A stretch of 64,000 bases of DNA from Bartonella clarridgeiae ATCC 51734 (GCF_000518185.1 NZ_JADC01000011.1:1-64000); one strand, 5' to 3'; positions 1 to 9,975 are shown, numbered from the stretch's first letter. Program-made: numbers and translations. The notes: a model not told the origin generated them from the sequence alone.

Positions 1-79
1 ATAAAACTATATCCGCTTGTTTTGTAAAAAGGCTTTTGTTACGATACAGATTTGATTTATCTTTTGGAAATCTGCTGCT

Positions 80-631
80 ATGTCTTATTCTTCAAGCACT
101 CCCCCTCTGACCTCTCAGAAAGATGCCTTTTCTCACCTTATACAAAAGCTCCCTTTACGAATTCAACGCCTTGTCCATGGACAAGGACTTGACCTTCCCC
201 ATTATGCAACAGTGGGTTCTGCAGGCCTTGACCTACGTGCTGCTCTTTCCCCAGAAGAAACTGTGAATCTCGCTCCAGGACAGCGAATTCTAATACCAAC
301 TGGTTTTATCTTTCATCTTCTTCCAGGCTATGAAGCACAAATCCGTCCACGGTCTGGCCTTGCTTTAAAGCATGGTATTACCTGCCTGAATACTCCTGGA
401 ACAATTGATAGTGATTACCGTGGTGAAGTTAAAGTTCTTCTGATCAATTTGGGGCAAGAAAATTTCCCCATTCACCGTGGGATGCGCATCGCACAAACGG
501 TAATCGCCCCAGTTATCCAGGTTGATGTGTGTGAATTTGACCCCGATCAAGAAGATTCCCTTTCTGTTTCTTCTCAAAACGCTCCAAGTTCTCGCGGCAC
601 GGGAGGTTTTGGCTCAACAGGACAAGAATGA
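80..631 (+). CDS. dut: dUTP diphosphatase (dUTPase)
   Basis: Hydrolyses dUTP to dUMP and pyrophosphate, which keeps uracil out of DNA and supplies dUMP for thymidylate synthesis. The 183-residue protein shows the trimeric dUTPase motifs in order: SAGLDLRA near residue 47, the [11 protein letters not shown] segment, the [13 protein letters not shown] segment with the catalytic Asp, and the C-terminal [10 protein letters not shown] arm that closes over the substrate. About 20 residues precede the usual start of the fold, so a start further downstream is possible, though no better one is obvious. It is a single gene, convergent with the exbD-like gene after a gap of about 130 bp. Confidence 0.96.
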   Translation: MSYSSSTPPLTSQKDAFSHLIQKLPLRIQRLVHGQGLDLPHYATVGSAGLDLRAALSPEETVNLAPGQRILIPTGFIFHLLPGYEAQIRPRSGLALKHGITCLNTPGTIDSDYRGEVKVLLINLGQENFPIHRGMRIAQTVIAPVIQVDVCEFDPDQEDSLSVSSQNAPSSRGTGGFGSTGQE

Positions 632-760
632 TTCAATCACTCACCCTTCTTTTAGGGCAACAATATTTCTTCCACACGCCCAGAAACAAGCCGACGTACC
701 TCATCACACTCCAGCCACAAGTTCCACACATCTTTGGCCATATCATACCCTAGAATATGT

Positions 761-1234
761 TTAGTCATCATCGTCGATAAAATCGCTTACCCTATTATCG
801 TGAGAAATTGCTGCTTTGTGGAGTCCTACAAGACCAATTTTAGTATATCCAGCCATTCGAACTTGATTGAGTAGATCCACGACAGCTCCATAATCGATTT
901 CGCTATCTGCCCGAATTAAAATCTTTGTCTCGAAATTACGTTGTGTTTGCTGCAATAACAGATCAACAAACTCTGTTTTGTTCGTTTGATTTTTTCCAAT
1001 ATAAAGAGTGTAATCTTTTTGTAAGGTAATATAGAGAGGTTTATCTGTTTGAGCAGCGATAGGAGTTTGAGTGAGAGTAGGTAGCTGAACGGGCAAAACC
1101 GACGTCGCCAAAGGTGCAGCAACCATAAAAACAATCAACAATACCAATATTACATCAATAAAAGGTGTTACATTGATCTCGCTATAGAGGCTCTCTTCAT
1201 TGGTTTCCCAATTATCATAATGATCTGTTTTCAT
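761..1234 (-). CDS. exbD: ExbD/TolR-family biopolymer transport protein
   Basis: A single-pass inner-membrane partner of the ExbB proton channel that passes energy from the proton gradient to a TonB-type protein. It has the family signature SEINVTPFIDVILVLLIVFM at the N-terminus, which includes the membrane Asp, followed by a periplasmic domain. The frame runs up to 1279 with a GTG start, but the first ATG at 1234 gives a normal length and only a 20-bp overlap with the upstream exbB-like gene. The C-terminus ends in an Asp run. No tonB lies beside it. It is a paralogue of tolR at 24095 in this window. The assignment to ExbD rather than TolR rests on the separate complete tol set. Confidence 0.85.
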   Translation of the reverse strand: MKTDHYDNWETNEESLYSEINVTPFIDVILVLLIVFMVAAPLATSVLPVQLPTLTQTPIAAQTDKPLYITLQKDYTLYIGKNQTNKTEFVDLLLQQTQRNFETKILIRADSEIDYGAVVDLLNQVRMAGYTKIGLVGLHKAAISHDNRVSDFIDDDD

Positions 1235-2036
1235 GGCTAATCTGATAGTTTTTATCCTGTTGTTGTCTATCGAATTCACGACTTACAAGCCTTTCAATCG
1301 CCGCTGCGATATCTGCTAAATCATTTCGATATCCATTAAGAACCCGTATAAAGCTATTATAGATAATAACAGCGGGGATTGCCACAAAAAGCCCAATAGC
1401 TGTTGCCAGCAAAGCTTCAGCGATTCCGGGTGCAACAACATCCAATCGTGTTGTTTGGGATTTTGCGATTCCAATAAAGGAATTCATAATCCCCCAAACG
1501 GTTGCAAAAAGGCCAACGAAGGGCGCCACAGAACCAATTGTCGCGAGAATAGCAGTTCCGCAAGCGATACGGCGCATTGCAGCCAACAAGCAGCGTGATA
1601 AAAGCGAATGCACGCGTTCTTTCACTCCATTTATACTGATACTTCCACAAGAAAAGATATCATAGGAAAAGGCTTCACATTGATTGTTGTTAGAATCATC
1701 GGATTTCACAAGTTGTGATGACAGACGTATTTCTTTCAGTGTTTCTTCCAGCAAAAAAACAGCAGTTCCTTTAATTTCTTTAAAGCTGGCAGCCAATCCT
1801 GCAAGTGTCTGAGCACTTTTTGTTAATTGAAGGGCGTGCCGTGCTTTGTATTTTGCGACAGTGAGTTCAACAATTTTAACAAAAGCAATGGTCCAAGAGA
1901 GGAGAGAAGTCAACAATAAGAATATAATGACAGCTTTCACAACCCAATCAGCAGCCATAAACATTGAAAAAGGAGAGAAGTCATGCATTGATACTGTAAC
2001 AGTATCATTTTCTAAAGGAACTGTATGAGATGTCAT
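1215..2036 (-). CDS. exbB: ExbB/TolQ/MotA-family proton channel protein
   Basis: Inner-membrane proton channel subunit that works with ExbD. The 273-residue protein has a first membrane helix at about residues 32-53, a long cytoplasmic loop, then the MotA/TolQ/ExbB block with GSVAPFVGLFATVWGIMNSF and VAPGIAEALLATAIGLFVAI. The same two blocks occur in TolQ at 23367, so the window carries two paralogous energising channels. Between helices 1 and 2 there is an Asn/Ser-rich stretch (SDDSNNNQCEAF) that TolQ lacks. It overlaps the exbD-like gene downstream, so the pair is probably co-transcribed. The promoter should lie in the 460-bp AT-rich spacer to the right. Confidence 0.85.
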   Translation of the reverse strand: MTSHTVPLENDTVTVSMHDFSPFSMFMAADWVVKAVIIFLLLTSLLSWTIAFVKIVELTVAKYKARHALQLTKSAQTLAGLAASFKEIKGTAVFLLEETLKEIRLSSQLVKSDDSNNNQCEAFSYDIFSCGSISINGVKERVHSLLSRCLLAAMRRIACGTAILATIGSVAPFVGLFATVWGIMNSFIGIAKSQTTRLDVVAPGIAEALLATAIGLFVAIPAVIIYNSFIRVLNGYRNDLADIAAAIERLVSREFDRQQQDKNYQISHENRSL

Positions 2037-2500
2037 TTTATATTTACAACCTTTATATTTAAATTTTCTATTTTCCCCCTTTATATTTCTTGACTATTCT
2101 TCATATCGCCTTTTTAAAAGGTATAAATTTGAAAAGAACAATTCATTAATTGCTTATACTTATGATTAATTTTTTTCATCATCAAGAAGATTTTTCCGGA
2201 TATTGTTTATATTTCTTTTTTCTGCCTCATAAAGAAAATCTCGCATTATCAAAACCGATTGCATCAGTCCATTCATCGCAGAATATCTTTTTCTTGAAGA
2301 GTATTTCTCTGTAAGATTTCTCTTAAAAAAACCATCTCCCCCATTTTCCCCTTAGAATTATCCCTAGAAATATTATCATTCAATAGATCAGGGAACCAAG
2401 AAGGATTTTATAACGTTACAAAATCATGACTATTTAAAAAACCTTTATTTCAGTCAAATGATATCAATAATATGTATAATATAGGTCAATAGAAAGAATA
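2037..2500. other. Divergent spacer between exbB and the YqjD-like gene
   Basis: AT-rich spacer of 464 bp with no credible coding frame. It must hold the promoters for the leftward exbB-exbD pair and the rightward pair at 2501. On the minus strand, TTGTTC and TATACC near 2100-2150 are spaced like a sigma-70 promoter. A near-palindrome, CCTTTTTAAAAGG, lies near 2110. I see no clear iron-responsive operator. Confidence 0.4.
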
Positions 2501-2833
2501 ATGACTATGGCAAATAATAAAACGAACAACAAAACAGAAACAGAAACAGAAAAAAACTTAAAAAAACAGTTGGAGCAATTACGCAATGAAGTTACAAGCA
2601 TCACCTCAACTCTGAGTGACTTTAGTTCCAACAAAATGAACGAAGCGAAAAACAAAGCCGAACAATTTTACAGTTCAGCAAAAGAAAATGGTGAAGAACT
2701 CTTATTGCAAGCAAAAAGCAAATATAATAATTTAGAAAAAACTCTCAACCAACAGGTTCGTGATAATCCTGGTAAAGCTATTCTGATTGCGACAGGCATT
2801 GGTTTTATTCTTTCTCACTTGTTGCGTCGTTAA
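2501..2833 (+). CDS. DUF883 (YqjD/ElaB)-like membrane-anchored small protein
   Basis: A 110-residue protein with a hydrophilic, Lys/Glu/Asn-rich, probably coiled-coil body (residues about 15-85) and one C-terminal membrane helix ending in a short basic tail: NPGKAILIATGIGFILSHLL then RR. This layout is that of YqjD/ElaB, which anchor to the inner membrane and bind ribosomes in stationary-phase Escherichia coli. That role is an inference here. A second ATG six bases downstream is also possible as start. It is followed after 3 bp by a YqjE-like membrane protein, the same partnership as yqjD-yqjE. A shorter relative occurs at 48094. Confidence 0.7.
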   Translation: MTMANNKTNNKTETETEKNLKKQLEQLRNEVTSITSTLSDFSSNKMNEAKNKAEQFYSSAKENGEELLLQAKSKYNNLEKTLNQQVRDNPGKAILIATGIGFILSHLLRR

Positions 2834-2836
2834 CCA

Positions 2837-3274
2837 ATGTATAAAGTGATCGCACCCCTTTTAAGCCATCTTGTTGGTGGAGGAATTCAAAATACTGTCA
2901 AGAAAATCCAGATCCAAACATTTTGCTATGGGATTATTGGAATTGCATTATTTATAGCCCTCATTCTTTTATGCGTCATAGGCTTTTTTGCATTATGTTT
3001 GGTGATGTCCCCTCTTGCAGCAGCGAGTATACTATTTTTTATTTGGCTTTTTGTCGCAGGTCTCAGCGCTGTTCTTTGTAAATTTTTAAAATCATACCAC
3101 CATCAAGATCATCAGAAACAATGGGAAAAGAATCGTCATGAGCTTATAACAACTTCAGCCCTTTCCAGCCTTGCACTGTTGAACAAACATTTTCCTCTTG
3201 TTAAATTAGGCGGACCTATTCTCGGGTTTGTAACTTATTTTCTTTGGAAAAAAAATAAAAAAGACCATCCTTAA
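2837..3274 (+). CDS. YqjE / phage-holin-superfamily-like membrane protein
   Basis: A 145-residue integral membrane protein with two long hydrophobic helices (about residues 30-55 and 60-82), a charged His/Lys-rich stretch, and a weaker hydrophobic segment near the C-terminus. The arrangement fits the YqjE/DUF1469 group annotated as holin-3 superfamily. It starts 3 bp after the YqjD-like stop, so the two are almost surely translated from one message. I see no lysis cassette, so a phage function is unlikely. Molecular role unknown. Confidence 0.65.
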   Translation: MYKVIAPLLSHLVGGGIQNTVKKIQIQTFCYGIIGIALFIALILLCVIGFFALCLVMSPLAAASILFFIWLFVAGLSAVLCKFLKSYHHQDHQKQWEKNRHELITTSALSSLALLNKHFPLVKLGGPILGFVTYFLWKKNKKDHP

Positions 3275-3276
3275 AA

Positions 3277-3301
3277 TAGGGGTGTATCCTCCTACCCCCT
3301 A
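3277..3301. terminator. Hairpin between convergent operons
   Basis: Inverted repeat TAGGGG (3277-3282) and CCCCTA (3296-3301), a GC-rich stem just after the YqjE-like stop. Read on the minus strand, the stem is followed by TTTTAAGG, a short T-run. It lies between convergent genes (this pair and glmM) and may stop transcripts from both sides. The T-run is weak. Confidence 0.4.
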
Positions 3302-3452
3302 AACTGTTTGCTCTTCACCCAAGACTCTCTTCGAGGAAAACCCTCTTTTTCCGCCTCTTATCTTATAGAGATCTCCCCCACCTCTCATATAAATTTATAG
3401 AATCACGCACAAGACTTTACCGCGAATAAACACTACAAAGTGCACCGTTTTC

Positions 3453-4820
3453 TCAAAAGTTTTCAACTCTTTTAGTGCTGTCATGCTGCACAAGGACATC
3501 ACTAATCTCTGCAACAATCTCTTCAATTACTTTTTGATCATCACCTTCAACCATTATTCGAATTAATGGCTCAGTTCCAGAAGGACGAATAACTAACCGT
3601 CCTTCTTTTCCTAAACGTTTCTGTGCATGATCGATCGCAGTTTTGACCTTAGATTTCTGCAATATATTTTTATCTTTAATCGCTATATTTTTCAAAACTT
3701 GTGGCACAACTTCAAAACGCTGACATAAGTAACTCATAGAGTACTGATTTTCCTGCATACAAGCGAGAATTTGCAAGGCAGCCACCAATCCATCACCGGT
3801 TGTTCCAAAATCACTTAAGACAATATGCCCAGAGGACTCCCCACCCACATTGTATCCTTTTTGCCGCATAGCATCCACAACGTAACGATCCCCCACATTT
3901 GTGCGAATGAGATCCAACCCTTTGCTGTTTAAAAAACGCTCAAGCCCAAGGTTTGACATAATAGTTGTGACAACCCCCTTGCTTCGTAAGCGTTCTGTCT
4001 TATACCAATGCTCAGCAATAACAGCAATGATTTGATCCCCATCGATGGTTTGGGCTTTTTCATCAACCATGAGCACCCGATCACCATCACCATCAAGAGC
4101 AATACCGACATCGGCACGCACTTCATGCACCTTTCTTTTTAAAGATGTGAGATCAGTTGATCCGCATTTCTGGTTAATATTAAGACCCATCGGCTCATTA
4201 TTGATCGCAAAAACTTCTGCTCCTAATTCCCATAATGCGCGTGGCGCTGCTTTATAAGTAGCGCCATTGGCACAGTCCACCACGATACGCAAAGAATCCA
4301 AACGCACATCACGTGGCAAAGTTCGTTTGGCATATTCGATATAGCGATAAATATCCCCTTCCACACGTTTAGCACGACCGATTTCAGCAGGTTCTGCTAA
4401 AGAATGTGAAAGATCCGTCTCGATTAATTGTTCAATTTTGTTTTCTATTTCATCAGAAAGTTTAAAGCCATCGGGACCAAAAAGTTTAATACCATTGTCA
4501 TAAAAGGGATTATGAGAAGCGGAAATCATCACACCCAAATCAGCACGTAATGAACGACATAACATAGCCACAGCAGGGGTTGGAACAGGTCCTAATAAGA
4601 AAGCATCCATTCCAGCAGCAGTTAGTCCTGAAACCAAAGCATTTTCCAGCATATAACCAGATAAACGTGTATCTTTCCCAATGACCACACGATGTGACTG
4701 TTCTTTTGTGCGAAATAAAACCCCTACTGCCATTCCTATTTTCATGGCAAAATCTGGTGTCATAGGAAAAAAATTGGCTCTCCCTCGAATTCCATCTGTA
4801 CCGAAATATTTCCGTGCCAT
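3453..4820 (-). CDS. glmM: Phosphoglucosamine mutase
   Basis: Converts glucosamine-6-phosphate to glucosamine-1-phosphate on the route to UDP-GlcNAc for peptidoglycan and lipopolysaccharide. The 455-residue protein starts [13 protein letters not shown], carries the phospho-serine loop [13 protein letters not shown] (active Ser about 102), the metal loop DGDGDR (about 243-248), the sugar-binding GGESSGH, and the phosphate-binding [10 protein letters not shown] near the end. An AAGG sits a few bases before the ATG. It follows ftsH on the same strand after about 415 bp, and ftsH-glmM adjacency is common in this order. Confidence 0.97.
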   Translation of the reverse strand: MARKYFGTDGIRGRANFFPMTPDFAMKIGMAVGVLFRTKEQSHRVVIGKDTRLSGYMLENALVSGLTAAGMDAFLLGPVPTPAVAMLCRSLRADLGVMISASHNPFYDNGIKLFGPDGFKLSDEIENKIEQLIETDLSHSLAEPAEIGRAKRVEGDIYRYIEYAKRTLPRDVRLDSLRIVVDCANGATYKAAPRALWELGAEVFAINNEPMGLNINQKCGSTDLTSLKRKVHEVRADVGIALDGDGDRVLMVDEKAQTIDGDQIIAVIAEHWYKTERLRSKGVVTTIMSNLGLERFLNSKGLDLIRTNVGDRYVVDAMRQKGYNVGGESSGHIVLSDFGTTGDGLVAALQILACMQENQYSMSYLCQRFEVVPQVLKNIAIKDKNILQKSKVKTAIDHAQKRLGKEGRLVIRPSGTEPLIRIMVEGDDQKVIEEIVAEISDVLVQHDSTKRVENF

Positions 4821-5235
4821 TTTTTTTCCTTTTCATATTACATATATTTTTCTTGCAGCTCGTGCATACTGCCGCATACTGCAATTTTTTATGTTTTTAT
4901 TGCTTTTTTTAAAAATAAGAGGAAAATCTCTTATCAAGCAAACTCTTTCCCATCTTATGAGGATAGAGGATCATCAACAGTCTAGCCCCTCAAGAGTTCC
5001 ATGCTCTCCGTGAACATTTTTATCTCTAGAAAATCAATTTTCTTTCCAGCCTTTTTTGTACCACCTTTGCTAGGTCCTTTTTTGCATCAGCTTTTTTCTA
5101 ACCGATTTCTTAAACCCAACCTCGCGCCTTTTGTTCTCCTTAATCAATATCCTTGCTGCCTTTATAATACCCTAAAGGGTTTTAGCAGACCTTTGTGATT
5201 ATGATGCACGTGGCTTTCATTATGATGTATTTTGG
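4821..5235. other. Spacer between ftsH and glmM
   Basis: 415 bp without a supported gene. It should contain the glmM promoter. Features seen: a 10-bp direct repeat (GCATACTGCC/GCATACTGCA, 4864-4883), an inverted repeat at 4915-4934, and a small palindrome ACCCTAAAGGGT near 5170. The short open frames here have no family features. Confidence 0.4.
4915..4934 (-). terminator. Possible terminator downstream of ftsH
   Basis: Seven-base stem ATAAGAG (4915-4921) and CTCTTAT (4928-4934) with a six-base loop. On the minus strand the stem is followed by a T-run. It lies 300 bp past the ftsH stop and ahead of glmM, so it could separate the two units. The stem is AT-rich and weak. Confidence 0.35.
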
Positions 5236-7317
5236 TTAAACATCATCAGCAGAAGTTTGTTTTTTCTTTTGTTTAGAAGCACTAAACCTTTCTGCAGTTT
5301 TTTCTTTATTTGCAGAGACATTCCCTGTTTGAGCTTTATCAGATTTATTTGTCTCAGCTTTATTTTTTTTGCTCCGCGATTTCTTTTCAGTATCATTAGA
5401 TTCCAGTTTGTAATTCTCTTTAAAATCGACGGTATCTTGTCTTCCTTTTTTCCCTATTTTAGGAACAACGGAAGTTCGTGGATTGTCATTTTCACTTCTT
5501 AATGTCCGTGCAGGAGCCTTTCCTTTGATGATATCCTTAATCTCTGCTCCTGTTAATGTTTCATATTCTAACAAGCCTTGAGCAAGGGCCCACCACTGTT
5601 TCTTTTTTTCTTTCAAAATTTTTGTAGCAGTTTTATAGGCATTATCAATCAGCTTACGCACTTCAGCATCGATCATACGAGCTGTTTCTTCAGAGATATT
5701 TTGTGTTCTTGCTACCGAGTGACCTAAAAAGACCTCATCTTGATTATCGCCATAAGCGACATTTCCGAGAATATCGGAAAATCCCCATCGTGTAATCATT
5801 GCGCGAGCTAATTTTGTTGCTTGTTCAATATCAGACGCTGCTCCAGAGGTGATATTTTCTTTTCCAAATTTCAATTCTTCGGCGACTCTTCCTCCCATCA
5901 TGATAGCCAAACGTGAAATCATCCACCGATAACTCATAGAATAGCGATCTCCTTCTGGCAACTGCATAACCATACCAAGAGCTCTTCCCCTCGGCACGAT
6001 TGTTGCTTTATGGACAGGGTCAGCAACTGGAACGCTCAAAGCCACAATAGCATGTCCTGCTTCGTGATAGGCTGTAAGTTCTTTTTCCTCTTGTGTCATA
6101 GCGGTTGAACGACGTTCAGCTCCCATCATCACCTTATCTTTGGCGTCTTCGAACTCTTTCATTGTAACCACTCTTTTATTGCGGCTTGCAGCCATTAAAG
6201 CGGCTTCATTGACGAGGTTCATCAGATCAGCTCCAGAAAATCCTGGTGTTCCCCTTGCCAATATTTTCAGATCGACATTAGGAGCCAATGGCACATTCCG
6301 CACATGAACTTTTAAAATTTGCTCTCGTCCAGATACATCCGGATTTGGGACAACCACTTGTCGATCGAAACGTCCAGGCCTTAACAAAGCGGGATCAAGC
6401 ACATCGGGACGATTTGTTGCAGCAATTAAAATAATGCTTTCATTGGGTTCAAATCCATCCATTTCAACCAGCAGCTGATTTAATGTTTGTTCGCGTTCAT
6501 CATTTCCGCCACCCAATCCTGCACCACGATGACGCCCTACAGCATCAATTTCATCGATAAAGATAATACAAGGTGCGTTTTTTTTCGCTTGTTCGAACAT
6601 ATCACGAACACGACTTGCTCCAACCCCGACAAACATTTCCACAAAATCGGACCCTGAAATGGTAAAAAAGGGCACATTGGCTTCCCCTGCCACAGAACGT
6701 GCGAGCAAAGTTTTCCCTGTTCCTGGAGGTCCTACAAGCAGAACACCGCGTGGGATACGCCCACCCAAGCGCTGAAATTTTTGTGGTTCTCGCAAGAAAT
6801 CAACAATTTCTTGTAAATCCTGCTTTGCCTCTTCAACACCGGCAACATCTTGAAAGGTGACCCTTCCATGTGCTTCTGTCAGCAATTTTGCTTTTGATTT
6901 CCCAAAGCCCATGGCACCGCGTGATCCATTTTGCATTTGTCGCATAAAGAAAATCCACGCCCCAACGATAATAATAACGGGAAGCAATGAAAATAATAAA
7001 TTAAGAAAGATATTATTTCCGGAGCTTTCAGGAATAGCTTTAACATTGACTTTTTTGTTTTCCAATTTTTGCACCAATCCTGGATCTCTTGGTGCATAAG
7101 TTGAAATCACCCTCTGATCTGTAGTTTTCCCTACTAATTTTTGTCCTTGAATGGTTACGGCTTTAAGCTCACCATTCTCAACTTTCTGTAAAAACTCAGA
7201 ATAGGATATTTCGCTATTTCCAGCACGCTGACTGTCTCCATTAAAAAGAGAAAATAACGCAATCAAAACGAAGGCAATGATCCCCCAAATCAAGAGGGAG
7301 CGATAATTGGAATTCAT
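5236..7317 (-). CDS. ftsH: ATP-dependent zinc metalloprotease FtsH
   Basis: Membrane-anchored AAA+ protease that degrades membrane proteins and unstable regulators such as sigma-32 and LpxC in the well-studied species. The 693 residues show an N-terminal helix (8-25), a periplasmic domain, a second helix (about 104-125), Walker A GPPGTGKT (196-203), Walker B IIFIDEID (251-258), the second region of homology around [20 protein letters not shown], and the zinc site HEAGH (418-422). After about residue 605 comes a roughly 90-residue Lys/Ser/Asn-rich tail of low complexity, longer than usual. It lies between tilS and glmM. Confidence 0.97.
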   Translation of the reverse strand: MNSNYRSLLIWGIIAFVLIALFSLFNGDSQRAGNSEISYSEFLQKVENGELKAVTIQGQKLVGKTTDQRVISTYAPRDPGLVQKLENKKVNVKAIPESSGNNIFLNLLFSLLPVIIIVGAWIFFMRQMQNGSRGAMGFGKSKAKLLTEAHGRVTFQDVAGVEEAKQDLQEIVDFLREPQKFQRLGGRIPRGVLLVGPPGTGKTLLARSVAGEANVPFFTISGSDFVEMFVGVGASRVRDMFEQAKKNAPCIIFIDEIDAVGRHRGAGLGGGNDEREQTLNQLLVEMDGFEPNESIILIAATNRPDVLDPALLRPGRFDRQVVVPNPDVSGREQILKVHVRNVPLAPNVDLKILARGTPGFSGADLMNLVNEAALMAASRNKRVVTMKEFEDAKDKVMMGAERRSTAMTQEEKELTAYHEAGHAIVALSVPVADPVHKATIVPRGRALGMVMQLPEGDRYSMSYRWMISRLAIMMGGRVAEELKFGKENITSGAASDIEQATKLARAMITRWGFSDILGNVAYGDNQDEVFLGHSVARTQNISEETARMIDAEVRKLIDNAYKTATKILKEKKKQWWALAQGLLEYETLTGAEIKDIIKGKAPARTLRSENDNPRTSVVPKIGKKGRQDTVDFKENYKLESNDTEKKSRSKKNKAETNKSDKAQTGNVSANKEKTAERFSASKQKKKQTSADDV

Positions 7318-7449
7318 ATTCAGCTCATTTATTTAAATAGAGATTCTTAAAAGTCGCATTCAACATATAATCTTGTTTCTCCCTTGCCAAGATATAAGAA
7401 CTATTTATTATCTTTTAAAATGATTTTTCTTCATTTTTTTCCTTAAATC

Positions 7450-7487
7450 TTAAAATTTTCTACTCAATTTAAAATTTTCTACTCAAT
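7450..7487. repeat. 19-bp tandem duplication at the tilS stop codon
   Basis: Two adjacent identical copies of TTAAAATTTTCTACTCAAT (7450-7468 and 7469-7487). The second covers the last codons and TAG stop of tilS (minus strand). The first lies just past the stop, so the protein is unchanged. It is one of several short tandem duplications in this window. Confidence 0.85.
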
Positions 7488-8939
7488 ATTGAAGAAAGAT
7501 CCTACAACATTGGCAATAGCGGCATCTTCTCGTGGCAACAACCAATTAAATGGTGCCATAATGCGTTTCATTATAATATTGCGTTGATAACAAAAATGAT
7601 GTGTCAACTCTGGAATATCAACCCCTTTTTCATTAGAAATCATCACTAAGGATTGCAAAGACGGAAAATGTGGGGTTTCGACCTCACCTTTTCCTTGATC
7701 AAGATAATTTTTTAGATGGGTCAAATCCGCAGGCCTCACTCGTATAGCTTTTGTATCATAATTGCTAATTTGGTAGCGTCGATCCCATACAAAGGTTTCT
7801 CCTGGAGCGATGATTGCCTCTTGAATATGGCGTGTTTCACGCCACATAGCAATTCCTTTTTTGCTGGTCTCAATTACTGCTCCTGCTAAAGTAAAACGCT
7901 TTTTTTCTGGCTCTTGCAAACATAATTTCTGGTTTAGAGCAACCAATTTTTGAGAAGAGAGTAAATAAGAACTTCCCCCCATTAAAACAACGAAAAGCCC
8001 AACGACAAAAGGGAAAGCATGATGTTGGTGTAAAAAGACAGGAGGTTTTCCAATAAAACAGCGCCCATGCTCCACAGCGATGTCCAAAGCTAAGATTAAA
8101 TCTGCAACCTTTTGCGCTTGCATCCGACGTTTTAATGCCGCTTTATTAACCTTTTTAGCGATTTCAGAAAGATTTTTTTGACGAAGAAAATGGCGCACGC
8201 GCACACGTTCAAACCTTAAATCCTCATTTGTTGGATCATCAATCCATGTTGATCCCTGAAAAGATAAATAAGCACGAAGCGTTTGACGCCTAACCCCAAG
8301 TAACGGCCGAATCAAGCGCACTTGACCATGCAACAATGCCTCCCTTGGAATACAAGATAAACCACGCTCATATCCTTCCTCTGCCTTTTTTATCGATATT
8401 TCTTGGTCATTTTCTTTCAATATCTCGGTTATTCCATTCTCAGAGCTTCTCTCTTTCAATGACTTCTCCAAAGTTTCTGATTGAGCACCCTCTGTTTTTT
8501 TTTGACTGCGTTGAACACGCATTTGATAGGTTTCAGCCTGATCATTCAGTGTATGTCCTGTCATAATCAGTGTTGCACCGTGTTTTTGGGCTTCTTTGAA
8601 AAGTAAATCATATCGCGCAATCCGGGCTTTTTCGCTTATTTTTGTTTCTGGTTTTTTTCCTTCCCACCGCACAATAATATGTTTGATCTGATAAGCGTGG
8701 CAAATTTTTGCAACACTTTCCGCTTCATGCGCTGATTCCTCGCGCAATTGATGATCAATTGTCACAACAATCACTTCTGGAGCAATAGGCAGTATTTTTA
8801 AATGCTCTTGCACTAAAAACAATAAAGCTAACGAATCGCTCCCTCCAGAAACTGCTAAGATCAATTTCTGACAATCAGAAAAGTCAGTTTTTTTAAAAAG
8901 ATTTTTTGCTAATTTAACGGACACTGAAAATAACTTCAC
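7479..8939 (-). CDS. tilS: tRNA(Ile)-lysidine synthase
   Basis: Attaches lysine to the wobble cytidine of the CAU-anticodon isoleucine tRNA so that it reads AUA. The P-loop SGGSDS lies at residues 31-36, followed by the TilS signatures TIDHQLREES and TGHTLNDQAET. The 486-residue protein starts with GTG. Between about residues 145 and 190 there is a charged, Glu/Lys/Ser-rich insertion separating YQMRVQRS from RGLSCIPRE; relatives normally run across this point with few residues. The C-terminal half is divergent. It sits between pal and ftsH, a conserved alphaproteobacterial order. Confidence 0.93.
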   Translation of the reverse strand: MKLFSVSVKLAKNLFKKTDFSDCQKLILAVSGGSDSLALLFLVQEHLKILPIAPEVIVVTIDHQLREESAHEAESVAKICHAYQIKHIIVRWEGKKPETKISEKARIARYDLLFKEAQKHGATLIMTGHTLNDQAETYQMRVQRSQKKTEGAQSETLEKSLKERSSENGITEILKENDQEISIKKAEEGYERGLSCIPREALLHGQVRLIRPLLGVRRQTLRAYLSFQGSTWIDDPTNEDLRFERVRVRHFLRQKNLSEIAKKVNKAALKRRMQAQKVADLILALDIAVEHGRCFIGKPPVFLHQHHAFPFVVGLFVVLMGGSSYLLSSQKLVALNQKLCLQEPEKKRFTLAGAVIETSKKGIAMWRETRHIQEAIIAPGETFVWDRRYQISNYDTKAIRVRPADLTHLKNYLDQGKGEVETPHFPSLQSLVMISNEKGVDIPELTHHFCYQRNIIMKRIMAPFNWLLPREDAAIANVVGSFFNIE

Positions 8940-9456
8940 TCCTCTTCAAAGAAGCTTTAAAGCACTGACAAAATATTTCCAATATTTGAACCCGTTGTAA
9001 CTAATCTCCAAATTACTCAAAACTTTGCTCTTTTACCAATAGTCACAACAAATTTGACGCACAAGGCATGATAAATAAAATAATGCTCTTTTTCTTGCTG
9101 AAAAAAGGTTATCTCTTTTCTCTTTTGTAATGCTCAAATGTATTCTGATACTTTGTACTTTAAATTAACATTTTTATTTTGAATAAGAGTACTCAATCTT
9201 TTTCCATTTGACGGAAACATGAGAAAAAGAAGCGCTGACAAAAATAGGAAAAAGAGGAGCACTTTTTTGAGAATTTTGTATAGAAGAAAGTAATATAAAG
9301 CACCTACAAGGGGAGAAAAACTATCTTGTCTTTCGTTACCCTTTGTTCTTCCTCTACATTTTATTTCTTCTTCACCTCTTATTCCTTATCGATACTTTAT
9401 CTTTCTTTTATTAAAGTGTTCACAGGTCCTTTTCAGACCTTTACGCTTCATGCCTT
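8940..9456. other. Spacer between pal and tilS, no gene seen
   Basis: 517 bp of AT-rich sequence with no supported frame on either strand. In related genomes this position commonly holds the tol-pal accessory gene ybgF/cpoB. I could not recognise its tetratricopeptide signatures here, so it is either lost or decayed beyond hand recognition. An AGGTC/GACCT inverted repeat near 9424-9442 just past pal could be a weak stop signal. Confidence 0.4.
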
Positions 9457-9975
9457 TTAATTATTCCCCATTGTATTAACAACCAAAACGGCACGCCGAT
9501 TTTGGTTCCAACAAGAGATATCATCACAGAGAGCTACGGGTCTTTCTTTTCCGTAAGAAATCGTTTTCATCCGCTGGGAAGAAACGCCCAAAGAAATGAG
9601 ATGATCACGAACTGCAACAGCACGGCGTTGTCCAAGAGCTAAATTGTATTCGCGCGTTCCACGTTCATCGGCATGACCTTCAATTGTAACGAAATAATGC
9701 GGATAACGGAGTAACCATTCTGCTTGACGAGCTAAAATATATTCGGCATCCAATTCAATAGAAGAAGAATTCAAACTAAAGAAAACACGATCTCCGACAT
9801 TGACTGTAAAGTCTTGTGATGAACCTGCCTGTACATTATTCAACCCAGAACCATTTAGAGAGGAATTCATACGATTTGTCGCATCAATATTTTTTTTGCC
9901 ACAACCAACCAAAGCTAACAATACACAAAAGACCACCACAAGTGGATAACGAATAATGTTTCTAAGAGAGTTCAT
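9457..9975 (-). CDS. pal: Peptidoglycan-associated lipoprotein Pal
   Basis: Outer-membrane lipoprotein that binds peptidoglycan and TolB, closing the Tol-Pal bridge during division. Starting at the ATG at 9975, preceded by AAGGAG at good spacing, it has a signal peptide with lipobox LVGC, then an OmpA-like domain with FSLNSSSIELD, VTIEGHADERGTREYNLALGQRRA and the C-terminal ISYGKERPVA block. The open frame extends 13 codons further upstream but without the start signal. It is on the opposite strand to, and about 17 kb from, tolB. That is unusual because pal normally follows tolB directly. Confidence 0.96.
   Translation of the reverse strand: MNSLRNIIRYPLVVVFCVLLALVGCGKKNIDATNRMNSSLNGSGLNNVQAGSSQDFTVNVGDRVFFSLNSSSIELDAEYILARQAEWLLRYPHYFVTIEGHADERGTREYNLALGQRRAVAVRDHLISLGVSSQRMKTISYGKERPVALCDDISCWNQNRRAVLVVNTMGNN

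Noticed and set aside
522-764. 80-codon plus-strand frame overlapping the end of dut
   Set aside because: It overlaps dut in another frame, has no family features and runs up to the exbD stop. Shadow frame.
1417-1650. 77-codon minus-strand frame inside exbB
   Set aside because: Out-of-frame shadow of the conserved channel block.
2837-3274. Prophage holin
   Set aside because: It resembles the holin-3 superfamily only in topology. There is no endolysin or phage gene nearby, and its YqjD-like partner points to a cellular pair.
4681-5198. Two plus-strand frames across the glmM start and the spacer
   Set aside because: They are antisense to glmM or lie in low-complexity AT-rich DNA, without RBS or recognisable domains.
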